DNA of 64,000 nt. Origin: Pseudomonas sediminis. GTDB lineage: Bacteria; Pseudomonadota; Gammaproteobacteria; Pseudomonadales; Pseudomonadaceae. The notes under the pieces are model-generated. The model searched no databases and had not been told where the DNA came from. It saw only the letters and a program-made list of their open reading frames with translations. The stretch is taken from assembly GCF_039555755.1 (NCBI RefSeq), contig NZ_CP154631.1:3658001-3722000 (forward strand), given 5' to 3'. The stretch's first letter is position 1. Every line of letters starts with the position of its first letter. This document shows positions 20,557 to 30,581 of this stretch, one piece after another. The position numbers were made by a program, and so were the translations under genes.

Positions 20557-21642
20557 GTGAGCAAGCGAGCTTTTAACTTCTGCGCCGGCCCGGCCGCGCT
20601 GCCGACCGCTGTACTGCAACGCGCCCAGGCCGAGATGCTCGACTGGCAAGGCAAGGGCCTCTCGGTGATGGAGATGAGCCATCGCAGCGACGAGTACGTT
20701 GCCATCGCCAGCCAGGCCGAGCAGGACCTGCGCGATCTGCTCGCCGTGCCCAGCGACTACAAGGTGCTGTTCCTGCAGGGCGGCGCCAGCCAGCAGTTCG
20801 CCGAGATCCCGCTCAACCTGCTGCCCGAAGACGGCGTGGCCGACTACGTCGAGACCGGCATCTGGTCGAAGAAGGCCATTGAGGAGGCTCGTCGCTACGG
20901 CGCCATCAATGTCGCCGCCAGTGCCAAGTCCTACGACTACTTCGCCATTCCCGGGCAGAACGACTGGCAACTGTCGAAGAATGCCGCCTATGTGCATTAC
21001 TGCAGCAACGAGACCATCGGCGGTCTGCAGTTCGACTGGGTGCCGCAGACCGGCGATATTCCACTGGTGGTGGACATGTCCTCGGACATTCTCTCGCGCC
21101 CCATTGACGTCTCGCAGTTCGGTCTGATCTACGCCGGTGCGCAGAAGAACATCGGCCCCAGCGGTCTGGTGGTGGTGATCGTCCGTGAAGACCTGCTCGG
21201 TCGCGCTCGTTCCAGCTGCCCGACCATGCTCGACTACAAGATCTCCGCCGATAACGGCTCGATGTACAACACCCCGGCGACCTATTCCTGGTACCTCTCC
21301 GGCCTGGTCTTCCAGTGGCTGAAGGAGCAGGGCGGCGTCGAGGCCATGGAGCGTATCAACCGCGCCAAGAAGGACCTGCTGTACAAGGCCATCGACGATA
21401 GCGATTTCTACAGCAACCCCATCGCCCACAACGCCCGTTCCTGGATGAACGTGCCGTTCCGCCTGGCCGACGAAAAGCTGGACAAGGCCTTCCTTGCTGG
21501 TGCCGATGAGCGCGGCCTGCTTAACCTGAAAGGGCATCGCTCGGTCGGTGGCATGCGCGCCTCCATCTACAACGCCGTAGGTATGGATGCGGTCGAGGCG
21601 TTGGTGGCCTACATGGCCGAGTTCGAGAAGGAGCACGCCTAA
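20557..21642 (+). CDS. serC: Phosphoserine aminotransferase
   Basis: PLP-dependent transaminase of serine synthesis (3-phosphohydroxypyruvate to phosphoserine), also used in pyridoxine synthesis. 361 residues beginning SKRAFNFCAGPAALP after a GTG start at 20557 with GAGAGAG upstream. The PLP lysine is in IYAGAQKNIGPSG. Its stop overlaps the pheA start (TAATG), heading the block serC-pheA-hisC-tyrA/aroA-cmk-rpsA typical of pseudomonads. Confidence 0.96.
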   Translation: MSKRAFNFCAGPAALPTAVLQRAQAEMLDWQGKGLSVMEMSHRSDEYVAIASQAEQDLRDLLAVPSDYKVLFLQGGASQQFAEIPLNLLPEDGVADYVETGIWSKKAIEEARRYGAINVAASAKSYDYFAIPGQNDWQLSKNAAYVHYCSNETIGGLQFDWVPQTGDIPLVVDMSSDILSRPIDVSQFGLIYAGAQKNIGPSGLVVVIVREDLLGRARSSCPTMLDYKISADNGSMYNTPATYSWYLSGLVFQWLKEQGGVEAMERINRAKKDLLYKAIDDSDFYSNPIAHNARSWMNVPFRLADEKLDKAFLAGADERGLLNLKGHRSVGGMRASIYNAVGMDAVEALVAYMAEFEKEHA

Positions 21643-22748
21643 TGACGGATGTAATCTCGGAGCAGGAACTGCAAGCGCTGCGCGTACGCATCGACAACCT
21701 CGACGAGCGCATTCTCGAACTGATCAGCGATCGCGCGCGTTGCGCCGAAGAAGTCGCCCGCGTGAAGATGAAGGAGCTGAAGGAAGGCGAATCGCCGGTC
21801 TTCTATCGTCCTGAACGCGAGGCTCAGGTGCTCAAGCGCGTGATGGCGCGCAACCAGGGCCCGCTCGGTAACGAGGAAATGGCGCGGCTGTTCCGCGAGA
21901 TCATGTCCTCCTGCCTGGCGTTGGAAAATCCGCTGAAAGTCGCCTACCTCGGCCCTGAAGGTACCTTCAGTCAGGCCGCAGCGATGAAGCACTTCGGTCA
22001 TGCGGTGATCAGCGTGCCGATGGCGGCCATTGACGAGGTGTTTCGCGAAGTGGCTGCCGGTGCGGTCAACTTCGGCGTGGTGCCGGTGGAGAACTCCACC
22101 GAAGGCGCGATCAACCACACCCTCGATAGCTTCCTCGAGCACGACATGGTCATCTGTGGCGAGGTGGAGCTGCGTATTCACCACCATCTGCTGGTGGGCG
22201 AGACCACTCAGACCGACAAGATCACCCGCATCTATTCCCACGCCCAGTCGCTGGCGCAGTGCCGCAAGTGGCTCGATGCGCACTACCCGAACGTCGAGCG
22301 CGTGGCGGTTTCCAGCAACGCTGACGCGGCCAAGCGAGTGAAGAGCGAGTGGAACAGTGCGGCGATTGCCGGCGACATGGCGGCCAACCTGTATGGCCTG
22401 ACCAAACTGGCGGAAAAGATCGAGGATCGCCCGGACAACTCCACGCGTTTCCTTATCATCGGCAGTCAGGAAGTGCCGCCGACCGGTGATGACAAGACCT
22501 CGATCATCGTCTCGATGCGCAACAAGCCGGGTGCGCTGCACGAGCTGCTGGTGCCGTTCCATAACAACGGTATCGACCTGACTCGCATCGAGACCCGCCC
22601 GTCGCGCAGCGGCAAGTGGACCTACGTGTTCTTCATCGATTTCGTCGGTCACCATCGCGATCCATTGGTCAAGGGTGTGCTGGAGAAGCTCGCTCAGGAA
22701 GCGGTGGCGCTGAAGGTGCTGGGTTCTTATCCGAAGGCGGTACTGTAA
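21642..22748 (+). CDS. pheA: Chorismate mutase/prephenate dehydratase (P-protein)
   Basis: Bifunctional enzyme taking chorismate via prephenate to phenylpyruvate. 368 residues: AroQ-type chorismate mutase (1-90; LRVRIDNLDERILELISDRA), prephenate dehydratase (about 95-270; YLGPEGTFSQAAA, catalytic Thr motif NSTEGAINHTLD), and a regulatory ACT domain with the phenylalanine-binding GALH and ETRP segments. Translationally coupled to serC. Feedback inhibition by phenylalanine is expected. Confidence 0.96.
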   Translation: MTDVISEQELQALRVRIDNLDERILELISDRARCAEEVARVKMKELKEGESPVFYRPEREAQVLKRVMARNQGPLGNEEMARLFREIMSSCLALENPLKVAYLGPEGTFSQAAAMKHFGHAVISVPMAAIDEVFREVAAGAVNFGVVPVENSTEGAINHTLDSFLEHDMVICGEVELRIHHHLLVGETTQTDKITRIYSHAQSLAQCRKWLDAHYPNVERVAVSSNADAAKRVKSEWNSAAIAGDMAANLYGLTKLAEKIEDRPDNSTRFLIIGSQEVPPTGDDKTSIIVSMRNKPGALHELLVPFHNNGIDLTRIETRPSRSGKWTYVFFIDFVGHHRDPLVKGVLEKLAQEAVALKVLGSYPKAVL

Positions 22749-22759
22749 ACCGCGTCCCT

Positions 22760-22807
22760 GTAGGAGCGGCTTTAGCCGCGATGTTCGCGATTGAAGTTGC
22801 TCCTGCG
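22760..22807. repeat. REP hairpin between pheA and hisC
   Basis: GTAGGAGCGGCTTTAGCCGCGA pairs imperfectly with a later TCGCGATTGAAGTTGCTCCTGCG to form a hairpin between two genes of the same operon. Same second REP family as at 20411. It may affect stability of the mRNA between the two cistrons. Confidence 0.7.
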
Positions 22808-22845
22808 AAGCCTGTGGCGCTCGGTCGAGACAATGAGGTTTTGTA

Positions 22846-23955
22846 ATGAGTTGCGATTTTCTGACCCTGGCCCAGCCAGGGGTGCAAAAGCTGTCTCCGT
22901 ACGTACCCGGCAAGCCGGTCGATGAGCTGGCCCGTGAGCTGGGTCTCGACCCGGCCGGTATCGTCAAGCTGGCCAGCAACGAAAACCCGCTCGGGCCCAG
23001 CACCAAAGTGCTGGCAGCGATTCGCGCCGAACTGGACGAGCTGACCCGCTACCCGGATGGCAATGGCTTCACCCTCAAGACTGCGCTGGCTGCCCGTTAC
23101 GGTGTCGACGCTGCGCAGGTGACGCTGGGTAATGGCTCCAACGATATCCTTGAGCTGGTTGCTCGCGCCTACCTGGCGCCTGGCCTCAACGCCGTGTTCA
23201 GTGACTACGCTTTCGCGGTTTACCCCATTGCCACTCAGGCAGTTGGCGCACAGGGCAAGATCGTACCGGCCAAGGATTACGGCCATGATTTGCAGGCGAT
23301 GCTTGCTGCCATCGACGACAACACCCGCGTTGTCTTCATCGCCAACCCCAACAACCCGACCGGTACCTGGTTTGGCCCGGACGCGCTGGAAACCTTCCTG
23401 GCCAAGGTGCCGGAGTCGGTGCTGGTGGTGCTGGACGAAGCCTATATCGAATACGCCGAAGGCGACGAGTTGCCGGACGGCCTTGATTACCTGGCGCGCT
23501 ACCCGAACCTGCTGGTCTCGCGCACCTTCTCCAAGGCCTATGGCCTGGCCTCGCTGCGTGTCGGCTATGCCATCAGCTCGCCGGCCATTGCTGATGTGCT
23601 CAACCGCGTGCGTCAGCCGTTCAACGTCAACAGCCTTGCGCTGGCTGCTGCCTGTGCGGCGCTGAGTGATGCCGACTACCTCGCTGAAAGCCGTCGCCTC
23701 AACGATGCCGGCATGCAGCAGCTGGAAGAGGGTTTGCGGGCTCTGGGGCTGAGTTGGATTGCCTCCAAGGCCAACTTCATCGCCGTCGATTTTGGTCGCG
23801 ACACCGCTGCGATCAACCAGGCGCTGCTACGTGAAGGGGTGATCGTGCGGCCGATGGCCGGTTACCGGATGCCGAATTTCCTGCGTGTCTCCATCGGCCT
23901 GCCGCAAGAGAACGCACGCTTCCTCGAGGCCTTGGCCAAGGTACTGTCGGCGTGA
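22846..23955 (+). CDS. hisC: Histidinol-phosphate/aromatic aminotransferase
   Basis: PLP-dependent class I/II aminotransferase, 369 residues. Motifs: ASNENPLGPS near the N-terminus, IANPNNPTGTW, VLDEAYIEYA, and the PLP lysine in SRTFSKAYGLASLRVGY. By position between pheA and tyrA it corresponds to hisC2 of P. aeruginosa and probably serves aromatic amino acid synthesis as well as or instead of histidine. The stop overlaps the tyrA/aroA start (GTGA). Confidence 0.93.
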   Translation: MSCDFLTLAQPGVQKLSPYVPGKPVDELARELGLDPAGIVKLASNENPLGPSTKVLAAIRAELDELTRYPDGNGFTLKTALAARYGVDAAQVTLGNGSNDILELVARAYLAPGLNAVFSDYAFAVYPIATQAVGAQGKIVPAKDYGHDLQAMLAAIDDNTRVVFIANPNNPTGTWFGPDALETFLAKVPESVLVVLDEAYIEYAEGDELPDGLDYLARYPNLLVSRTFSKAYGLASLRVGYAISSPAIADVLNRVRQPFNVNSLALAAACAALSDADYLAESRRLNDAGMQQLEEGLRALGLSWIASKANFIAVDFGRDTAAINQALLREGVIVRPMAGYRMPNFLRVSIGLPQENARFLEALAKVLSA

Positions 23956-26192
23956 CTGTCACTGCAGTGCAATCCAATGCGCCTAAGATCGGCCGCCTGG
24001 TGGTGGTCGGCCTCGGCTTGATCGGTGGCTCCTTCGCCAAGGGGTTGCGTGAGCGCGGTCTGTGCAGGGAAGTGGTGGGGGTCGATCTGGATGCCGAATC
24101 GCGTCGTCTGGCGGTACAGCTGGGCGTTGTCGATCGTTGCGAGAGCGACCTTGCTGCCGCCTGTCAGGGGGCTGATGTCATCCAGCTGGCAGTGCCTATC
24201 CTGGCCATGGAGAAGGTGCTTGCTCAGCTGGCCGCGCTGGATCTCGGCAATGCCGTGCTGACCGACGTCGGTAGCGCCAAGGGTAATGTCGTGCGCGCGG
24301 CGCGTCTGGCATTCTCCGGCAAGGCTGTGCGTCTGGTGCCCGGCCATCCCATTGCGGGCTCCGAGCAGAGCGGGGTGGAGGCGGCCAACGCCGAGCTGTT
24401 CCGTCGCCACAAGGTCATCCTGACGCCCTGCGAGTACAGCGATGAGGCGGCTCTGGCGCTGGTCGAAGGATTGTGGCGCGAGCTGGGGGCGGATGTCGAG
24501 GCGATGGAGGTCGAGCATCACGACCAGGTGCTTGCCGCCACCAGCCATCTGCCGCACCTGCTGGCCTTTACCCTGGTCGACTCGCTGGCCAAGCGCAGCG
24601 AGAACCTGGAAATTTTCCGCTATGCCGCTGGCGGTTTCCGCGATTTCACGCGGATCGCCGGCAGTGATCCGGTGATGTGGCACGATATCTTCCTCGCCAA
24701 CCGCGAGGCCGTGCTGCGCACATTGGATACGTTTCGCGACGACCTCGACGCCTTGCGCGATGCGGTCGACGCTGGGGATGGGCATCAACTGCTGGGCGTG
24801 TTCACCCGCGCCCGCGTGGCCCGCGAACATTTCAGCAAAATTCTGGCCCGCAGGGCCTATGTGGACGCTATGCACTCGACTGATCTGATTTTCCTGGCAA
24901 AACCCGGTAGCAGCCTGTCCGGACGTATCCGCGTCCCCGGTGACAAATCCATTTCTCACCGTTCGATCATGCTGGGCTCGCTGGCTGAAGGCACCACCGA
25001 GGTAGAAGGCTTCCTCGAGGGTGAGGATGCCCTGGCCACGTTGCAGGCCTTTCGCGACATGGGCGTGGTCATCGAAGGCCCGCACCACGGCCGCGTGACC
25101 ATCCATGGCGTCGGCCTGCATGGTCTGAAAGCGCCGGCCGGCCCGCTGTACATGGGTAACTCCGGCACCTCCATGCGCCTGCTCTCCGGCTTGCTGGCCG
25201 CGCAGCCGTTCGACACTACGCTGACCGGTGATGCGTCGCTGTCCAAGCGCCCGATGAACCGCGTGGCCAAGCCGCTGCGTGAAATGGGCGCGGTCATCGA
25301 GACCGGTCCGGAAGGTCGTCCGCCGCTGACCATCAAAGGTGGTCAGCGCCTGACCGGCATGGCCTACGACATGCCGATGGCCAGTGCTCAGGTTAAATCC
25401 TGCCTGCTGCTGGCCGGCTTGTACGCCGCTGGTAGCACCTCGGTGACCGAGCCGGCGCCGACCCGTGATCACACCGAGCGCATGCTGCGCGGCTTCGGCT
25501 ACCCGGTCAGCGTCGAGGGCAGTACCGCCAGTGTCGAGGCCGGCCACAAGCTGACCGCCACGCGCATCGAAGTACCGGCAGATATTTCCTCGGCGGCGTT
25601 CTTCCTGGTCGCTGCCAGCATCGCCGAAGGCTCCGAGCTGGTGCTGGAGCACGTCGGCATCAACCCGACCCGTACCGGTGTGATCGACATTCTCAAACTG
25701 ATGGGCGGCGACATCACCCTGGAAAACCAGCGTGAAGTCGGTGGCGAGCCGGTAGCTGACATTCGCGTGCGAGCGGCCAAGCTCAAAGGCATCGACATTC
25801 CGGAGGACCTGGTGCCGCTGGCCATCGATGAATTCCCGGTGCTGTTCGTTGCCGCCGCCTGTGCCGAAGGCCGTACCGTGCTGCGCGGCGCCGAAGAGCT
25901 GCGGGTGAAAGAGTCTGATCGTATCCAGGTCATGGCTGACGGCCTGATCGCGCTGGGTGTGAAGGCCGAGCCGACCCCCGATGGCATCATCATCGAAGGC
26001 GGTAGCATCGGCGGTGGCGAGGTCTGGGCGCATGGCGACCACCGTATTGCCATGTCCTTCAGCGTCGCCTCGCTGCGCGCTACTGCGCCGATCCGCATTC
26101 ATGACTGTGCCAACGTCGCCACGTCCTTCCCCAACTTCCTGGCCTTGTCGGCTGAAGTCGGCATCAACGTGGCTGTAGAGGGCAAGGCATGA
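23952..26192 (+). CDS. Prephenate dehydrogenase-EPSP synthase fusion (TyrA-AroA)
   Basis: A 746-residue two-enzyme fusion. Residues about 12-300 are a TyrA-type cyclohexadienyl/prephenate dehydrogenase ([30 protein letters not shown]). Residues about 315-746 are 5-enolpyruvylshikimate-3-phosphate synthase ([44 protein letters not shown]). The AroA half has the class II motifs GDKS, SAQVK, RDHTE and NPTR, like the Agrobacterium CP4 enzyme, rather than the E. coli class I pattern. The fusion is typical of pseudomonads (PA3164). It starts at a GTG overlapping the hisC stop and ends in ATGA overlap with cmk. Confidence 0.95.
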   Translation: MTVTAVQSNAPKIGRLVVVGLGLIGGSFAKGLRERGLCREVVGVDLDAESRRLAVQLGVVDRCESDLAAACQGADVIQLAVPILAMEKVLAQLAALDLGNAVLTDVGSAKGNVVRAARLAFSGKAVRLVPGHPIAGSEQSGVEAANAELFRRHKVILTPCEYSDEAALALVEGLWRELGADVEAMEVEHHDQVLAATSHLPHLLAFTLVDSLAKRSENLEIFRYAAGGFRDFTRIAGSDPVMWHDIFLANREAVLRTLDTFRDDLDALRDAVDAGDGHQLLGVFTRARVAREHFSKILARRAYVDAMHSTDLIFLAKPGSSLSGRIRVPGDKSISHRSIMLGSLAEGTTEVEGFLEGEDALATLQAFRDMGVVIEGPHHGRVTIHGVGLHGLKAPAGPLYMGNSGTSMRLLSGLLAAQPFDTTLTGDASLSKRPMNRVAKPLREMGAVIETGPEGRPPLTIKGGQRLTGMAYDMPMASAQVKSCLLLAGLYAAGSTSVTEPAPTRDHTERMLRGFGYPVSVEGSTASVEAGHKLTATRIEVPADISSAAFFLVAASIAEGSELVLEHVGINPTRTGVIDILKLMGGDITLENQREVGGEPVADIRVRAAKLKGIDIPEDLVPLAIDEFPVLFVAAACAEGRTVLRGAEELRVKESDRIQVMADGLIALGVKAEPTPDGIIIEGGSIGGGEVWAHGDHRIAMSFSVASLRATAPIRIHDCANVATSFPNFLALSAEVGINVAVEGKA

Positions 26193-26854
26193 ATGCCCCG
26201 GTAATCACCGTCGATGGGCCGAGCGGGTCGGGCAAGGGCACGCTGTGCACCTTGCTGGCCAAGCAGCTGGGCTGGAACCTGCTTGACTCCGGTGCGCTCT
26301 ATCGCCTGCTGGCCTTCGCTGCCGGCAACCACGGTATCGATCTGACCAACGAAGAGTCGCTCAAGCAGCTGGCCGCACATCTGGATGTGCAGTTCATCGA
26401 TAAGCGCATCATCCTCGAAGGCGAGGAGGTAACCGACGCCATCCGCAACGAACAGATCGGCGCCGGTGCTTCCATGGTCGCTTCGCTGCCGGCTGTACGG
26501 GAAGCGCTGCTGCAGCGTCAGCGTGCCTTTCGCGAAATGCCCGGCCTGGTGGCCGATGGTCGCGACATGGGCACCGTGGTATTCGCCGACGCACCGCTGA
26601 AGATCTTTCTCACCGCCAGCGCCGAGGAACGTGCGCGCCGCCGCTACTTGCAGTTGAAGGCCAAAGGCGATGATGTTAATCTCGCGAGTCTTCTCGACGA
26701 GATACGGGCGCGCGACGAGCGCGATACCCAGCGCGCGGTGGCTCCGCTCAAGCCGGCAGCCGACGCAATAGTGCTGGATTCAACCGAACTGTCCATCGAG
26801 CAGGTGCTTGAACGAATTCTGAGCGAGGTCGCCGATCGCGATCTCGCCGGGTAA
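26189..26854 (+). CDS. cmk: Cytidylate kinase
   Basis: Phosphorylates CMP/dCMP. 221 residues with the P-loop [13 protein letters not shown] at the N-terminus, the substrate-binding insertion ([13 protein letters not shown]), [21 protein letters not shown] and [13 protein letters not shown] lid residues. Translationally coupled to the tyrA/aroA gene. A hairpin separates it from rpsA, the normal cmk-rpsA pairing of gammaproteobacteria. Confidence 0.96.
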   Translation: MNAPVITVDGPSGSGKGTLCTLLAKQLGWNLLDSGALYRLLAFAAGNHGIDLTNEESLKQLAAHLDVQFIDKRIILEGEEVTDAIRNEQIGAGASMVASLPAVREALLQRQRAFREMPGLVADGRDMGTVVFADAPLKIFLTASAEERARRRYLQLKAKGDDVNLASLLDEIRARDERDTQRAVAPLKPAADAIVLDSTELSIEQVLERILSEVADRDLAG

Positions 26855-26890
26855 GGACTTTCGGTTGCTCTAAATCGAACAGTCCGCAAG

Positions 26891-26932
26891 GAGGCATGCG
26901 GGAGACCAGTCCTAGTCCCGTAGGCCTCTTTT
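26891..26932 (+). terminator. Terminator-like hairpin in the rpsA leader
   Basis: GAGGC-at-GCGGGA ... TCCCGT-a-GGCCTC forms a stem of about 11 bp followed by TTTT, 37 nt after the cmk stop and 72 nt before rpsA. A second small hairpin (CCACA...TGTGG, near 26949-26968) follows. It could end cmk mRNA, act as an attenuator, or form the structured leader through which ribosomal protein S1 autoregulates; the sequence cannot decide. Confidence 0.65.
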
Positions 26933-27003
26933 CACATGAACGAACCCACATTGTCTGGAGTGTGGTTTGGGCGAATCCCCGCCCTTGATCAACAGGAATC
27001 AAC

Positions 27004-28686
27004 ATGAGCGAAAGCTTTGCAGAACTATTTGAAGAAAGCCTGAAATCCCTCGACATGCAGCCGGGCGCCATCATCACCGGTATCGTGGTCGACATCGACG
27101 GTGACTGGGTTACCGTTCACGCCGGCCTGAAGTCCGAGGGCGTCATCCCGCTCGACCAGTTCTTCAACGAACAAGGCGAGCTGACCATCAAGGTCGGTGA
27201 CGAAGTCCACGTTGCGCTGGACGCGGTTGAAGATGGCTTCGGTGAAACCAAGCTGTCCCGCGAGAAAGCCAAGCGCGCTGAGTCCTGGCTGGTTCTGGAA
27301 GCTGCGTTCAACGCTGAAGAAGTGGTCAAGGGCGTTATCAACGGTAAGGTCAAAGGCGGCTTCACCGTTGACGTCAACGGCATCCGCGCGTTCCTGCCGG
27401 GTTCCCTGGTTGACGTCCGTCCGGTGCGTGATACCACTCACCTGGAAGGCAAAGAGCTGGAATTCAAGGTCATCAAACTGGACCAGAAGCGCAACAACGT
27501 TGTCGTTTCCCGTCGCAGCGTCCTGGAAGCCGAGAACAGCGCCGAGCGCGAAGCTCTGCTGGAATCCCTGCAGGAAGGCCAGCAAGTCAAAGGTATCGTC
27601 AAGAACCTCACCGACTACGGTGCGTTCGTTGACCTGGGCGGCGTAGATGGCCTGCTGCACATCACCGACATGGCTTGGAAGCGCATCAAGCACCCGTCCG
27701 AGATCGTCAACGTTGGCGACGAGATCGACGTCAAGGTTCTGAAGTACGATCGCGAGCGTAACCGCGTATCCCTGGGCCTGAAGCAACTGGGCGAAGACCC
27801 ATGGGTTGCCATCAAGGCTCGTTACCCGGAAAACACCCGCGTCATGGCGCGCGTCACCAACCTCACCGACTACGGCTGCTTCGCTGAGCTGGAAGAAGGC
27901 GTTGAAGGTCTGGTGCACGTTTCCGAAATGGACTGGACCAACAAGAACATCCACCCGTCGAAGGTCGTCAACGTCGGCGACGAAGTGGAAGTCATGGTTC
28001 TGGACATCGACGAAGAGCGTCGTCGTATCTCCCTGGGTATCAAGCAGTGCAAGACCAACCCGTGGGAAGACTTCTCCGGTCAGTTCAACAAGGGTGACAA
28101 GATCTCCGGCACCATCAAGTCGATCACCGATTTCGGTATCTTCATTGGTCTGGACGGCGGCATCGACGGCCTGGTTCACCTGTCCGACATCTCCTGGAAC
28201 GAAGCCGGCGAAGAAGCCGTGCGTCGCTTCAAGAAGGGCGACGAGCTGGAAACCGTCATCCTGTCGGTTGACCCGGAGCGTGAGCGCATCTCCCTGGGCA
28301 TCAAGCAGCTGGAAGACGATCCGTTCAGCAACTACGTCTCCATCAACGACAAGGGCACCATCGTCCGTGGCGTTGTGAAAGAAGTAGACGCCAAGGGCGC
28401 CATCATCGACCTGGGCAACGAGATCGAAGCGACTCTGAAAGCCTCCGAAATCAGCCGTGACCGCGTTGAAGACGCGCGCAACGTCCTGAAAGAAGGCGAC
28501 GAAGTAGAAGCCAAGATCATCAGCGTCGACCGCAAGTCCCGCGTCATCAGCCTGTCCGTCAAGTCGAAAGACGTTGAAGACGAGAAGGACGCGATGAAGG
28601 AACTGCGTAACAAGCAAGACGTTGAAAGCACCGGCCCGACCACCATTGGTGATCTGCTCCGTGCTCAAATGGAAAAACAGAACTAA
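27004..28686 (+). CDS. rpsA: 30S ribosomal protein S1
   Basis: 560 residues with six S1 (OB-fold) repeats, recognisable from recurrent [25 protein letters not shown] and [12 protein letters not shown] starts and RISLGIKQ ends. The two N-terminal repeats bind the ribosome, the others mRNA. Codon usage is strongly biased, as expected for a highly expressed gene. Starts after AGGAATCAAC. In P. aeruginosa ihfB follows directly; here about 1.4 kb of REPIN/RAYT DNA separates them. Confidence 0.97.
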   Translation: MSESFAELFEESLKSLDMQPGAIITGIVVDIDGDWVTVHAGLKSEGVIPLDQFFNEQGELTIKVGDEVHVALDAVEDGFGETKLSREKAKRAESWLVLEAAFNAEEVVKGVINGKVKGGFTVDVNGIRAFLPGSLVDVRPVRDTTHLEGKELEFKVIKLDQKRNNVVVSRRSVLEAENSAEREALLESLQEGQQVKGIVKNLTDYGAFVDLGGVDGLLHITDMAWKRIKHPSEIVNVGDEIDVKVLKYDRERNRVSLGLKQLGEDPWVAIKARYPENTRVMARVTNLTDYGCFAELEEGVEGLVHVSEMDWTNKNIHPSKVVNVGDEVEVMVLDIDEERRRISLGIKQCKTNPWEDFSGQFNKGDKISGTIKSITDFGIFIGLDGGIDGLVHLSDISWNEAGEEAVRRFKKGDELETVILSVDPERERISLGIKQLEDDPFSNYVSINDKGTIVRGVVKEVDAKGAIIDLGNEIEATLKASEISRDRVEDARNVLKEGDEVEAKIISVDRKSRVISLSVKSKDVEDEKDAMKELRNKQDVESTGPTTIGDLLRAQMEKQN

Positions 28687-28706
28687 GTTCGGTTAATCCA
28701 TTCAGG

Positions 28707-28736
28707 AAAAGGGCGACCCTCGGGTCGCCCTTTTTC
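28707..28736 (+). terminator. Rho-independent terminator of rpsA
   Basis: A GGGCGACCC/GGGTCGCCC stem followed by five T, 20 nt after the rpsA stop; the left A-run is short. Confidence 0.92.
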
Positions 28737-28763
28737 GTTCATGCATCCCAAAACGACGCTGCC

Positions 28764-29066
28764 CTGTAGGGGCGCGTCCTGCGGCGAATAGCGGCCATCC
28801 AGCAATACCGATCCCATACCCAAAAGCTTCGCCCCGAGGCGGGGCTCCAACACCAATCCACCAAACAACGCGCCACTTGTAGGAGCCGCGCCCCGCAGCG
28901 AATGGTGGCCATCCCGCAATACCGAGCCCATACCCAAAAGCTTCGCCCCGAGGCGGGGCTCCTACGCGAATACGCCAGTCGACGCTCCCTCTGTAGGAGC
29001 TGCGCCCCGCAGCGAATGGCAGCCATCCAGCAATACCGAACCAATACCTAAAAGCTTCGCCCAGTC
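28764..29066. repeat. REPIN array on the 3' side of the RAYT gene
   Basis: Alternating REPs form at least two and a half units. GTAGGAGC(C/T)GCGCCCCGC(A/G)GCGAATGG types lie near 28765, 28876 and 28991. GCTTCGCCCCGAGGCGGGGCTCC types lie near 28826 and 28939, with a truncated one at 29053. Pairs are joined by a conserved spacer (CCATCC-GCAATACCGAGCCCATACC). The last REP abuts the transposase gene end. This fills the rpsA-RAYT gap; no gene is seen. Confidence 0.88.
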
Positions 29067-29070
29067 GCCC

Positions 29071-29514
29071 TCATACCCACAGCGCATCCCAATGCGGATA
29101 ATCACCGACCCGCTTCACAAGCCCGGCTCTTAAAGGATTTGCCACCACATATCTCGCTACGCTCCTAACATCTTCCTCCCGGCGCAGCGCATGATCATGA
29201 AAGCCTTTCTGCCATATCGGCCTACCCAGGCGCTTGGCGGAAATTGATTTGACCCTGGCTACCAGGCGGGCCAGATCCTCACTCTGTAGTTGCAGCAGCC
29301 AGTGCAGATGATCAGGCATCACGACAAAGCAGAGCGTTTGGTGCGATCCCAGCAGCTCATCCTGGCGAATGACTTGTATGAGCGTGCGCGCCGCTGAGAA
29401 ATCAGCAAAGACAGGGATTCGATCCCTGGTTACGGTGGTGACAAGATAGATTTGCCCGCTACTGGACCAGCGTCCATCACGAAGCTTATGTGCGGCGTAG
29501 CGTTTCTCAGTCAT
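29071..29514 (-). CDS. rayt: REP-associated tyrosine transposase (RAYT, TnpA-REP)
   Basis: A 147-residue IS200/IS605-type Y1 HUH nuclease, the class that binds and cleaves REP palindromes. The HUH motif is DHLHWLLQL near residue 70, and the likely catalytic Tyr is in RSVARYVVANPLRAGLV near residue 125. The N-terminal GQIYLVTTVTRDR and a WQKGFHDHALRREED segment fit the family. It is intact, alone, and flanked on both sides by REPIN arrays of the type it should recognise. It sits between rpsA and ihfB, which are adjacent in P. aeruginosa. Confidence 0.93.
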   Translation of the reverse strand: MTEKRYAAHKLRDGRWSSSGQIYLVTTVTRDRIPVFADFSAARTLIQVIRQDELLGSHQTLCFVVMPDHLHWLLQLQSEDLARLVARVKSISAKRLGRPIWQKGFHDHALRREEDVRSVARYVVANPLRAGLVKRVGDYPHWDALWV

Positions 29515-29572
29515 CGGATTCCCTTCCGTTGGCGTTCGTCAGTTCAGCTTAGCCGAGGCAGAGCCAAATAAA

Positions 29573-29938
29573 GCTTCGCCCCGAGGCGGGGCTCCTACAC
29601 GAATGCGCCAGCCGACGCTCCCTCTGTAGGAGCCGCGCCCCGCGGCGAATGGCAGCCATCCCGCAATACCGAGCCCATGCCCTAAAGCTTCGCCCCGAGG
29701 CGGGGCTCCTACATCAAACCGTAAGCGGCGCTGCCCTGTAGGAGCCGCGCCCCGCGGCGAATGGCAGCCATCCCGCAATACTGAGCCCATACCCAAAAGC
29801 TTCGCCCCGAGGCGTGGCTCCCACACCAAACTGCAAAACAAAGCTCCCCTTGTAGGAGCTGCGCCCCGCAGCGAATGGTGGCCATCCCGCAATATTGAAC
29901 CAATACCCAAAAGCTTCGCCTCGAGGCAAGCCTTCTAC
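29573..29938. repeat. REPIN array on the 5' side of the RAYT gene
   Basis: Alternating REPs: GCTTCGCCCCGAGGCGGGGCTCCTAC types near 29573, 29686, 29800 and a degenerate copy near 29910; GTAGGAGCCGCGCCCCGCGGCGAATGG types near 29623, 29738 and 29851. They form three units of about 110 bp with the same spacer as the array at 28764-29066. The remaining DNA to ihfB (29939-30069) shows nothing beyond a possible promoter region. Confidence 0.88.
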
Positions 29939-30069
29939 ACGAAGCCCTCGTTATCACAACTAACCGCAAAACTCGCTAACACCTTGTTTTTTAGGCTGTT
30001 CAAAAGCTGATCAGCGTGCTACAACCAAGCCGTCGAGTCTTCTAGCCGCTTGAAAAAGAAGGGAAAACC

Positions 30070-30354
30070 ATGACCAAGTCGGAGTTGATCGAAAGAATTG
30101 TCACTCATCAGGGGCAACTGTCCTCCAAGGATGTCGAGTTGGCCATCAAGACGATGCTGGAGCAAATGTCCCAGGCACTGTCCACCGGAGATCGCATCGA
30201 GATTCGTGGCTTCGGCAGCTTCTCGCTGCACTACCGCGCACCGCGCGTTGGGCGTAACCCGAAAACTGGCCAGTCGGTGCGTCTGGATGGCAAGTTCGTA
30301 CCACATTTCAAGCCGGGCAAGGAGTTGCGTGATCGGGTCAATGAGGATGAGTAA
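30070..30354 (+). CDS. ihfB: Integration host factor subunit beta
   Basis: DNA-bending HU/IHF family subunit, 94 residues. [14 protein letters not shown] start, beta-arm with [22 protein letters not shown], and [14 protein letters not shown] end match IHF-beta. Preceded by AAGAAGGGAAAACC. It marks the left border of the O-antigen locus in pseudomonads. The 227 nt after it contain no gene, no JUMPstart/ops element that I can see, and no clear terminator. Confidence 0.96.
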   Translation: MTKSELIERIVTHQGQLSSKDVELAIKTMLEQMSQALSTGDRIEIRGFGSFSLHYRAPRVGRNPKTGQSVRLDGKFVPHFKPGKELRDRVNEDE

Positions 30355-30581
30355 GCAGATATAGAGCCCTTCGCTCGTGTCGACCCCTTGTTAGATGGCA
30401 ATCTGACATAAGGCGCCTCTCGTACTTGCGAAATTACAGAAAACGGTCAAAATGTGTGGGCTTTCACAAAGCATCTGGTTGCTACGCTTTCAGCTTGTTG
30501 AACTCACCAGTTTTATCTGGGTAGCCATCCGCATTACTGGGCTGAGTCCCTTTGAATTTCGCCAGCGCTAGGGATTGACTC

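Noticed and set aside
23862..26102. 746-codon open frame antisense to tyrA-aroA
   Set aside because: Mirror of a GC-rich coding strand; no family motif, while the plus strand encodes two clear enzymes.
28683..29044. Short minus-strand frames between rpsA and the RAYT gene
   Set aside because: Products of REP arrays only; peptide repeats follow the DNA repeats.
30355..30581. JUMPstart/ops element before the O-antigen genes
   Set aside because: No GGCGGTAG-type ops sequence was found between ihfB and the phosphohexomutase gene.
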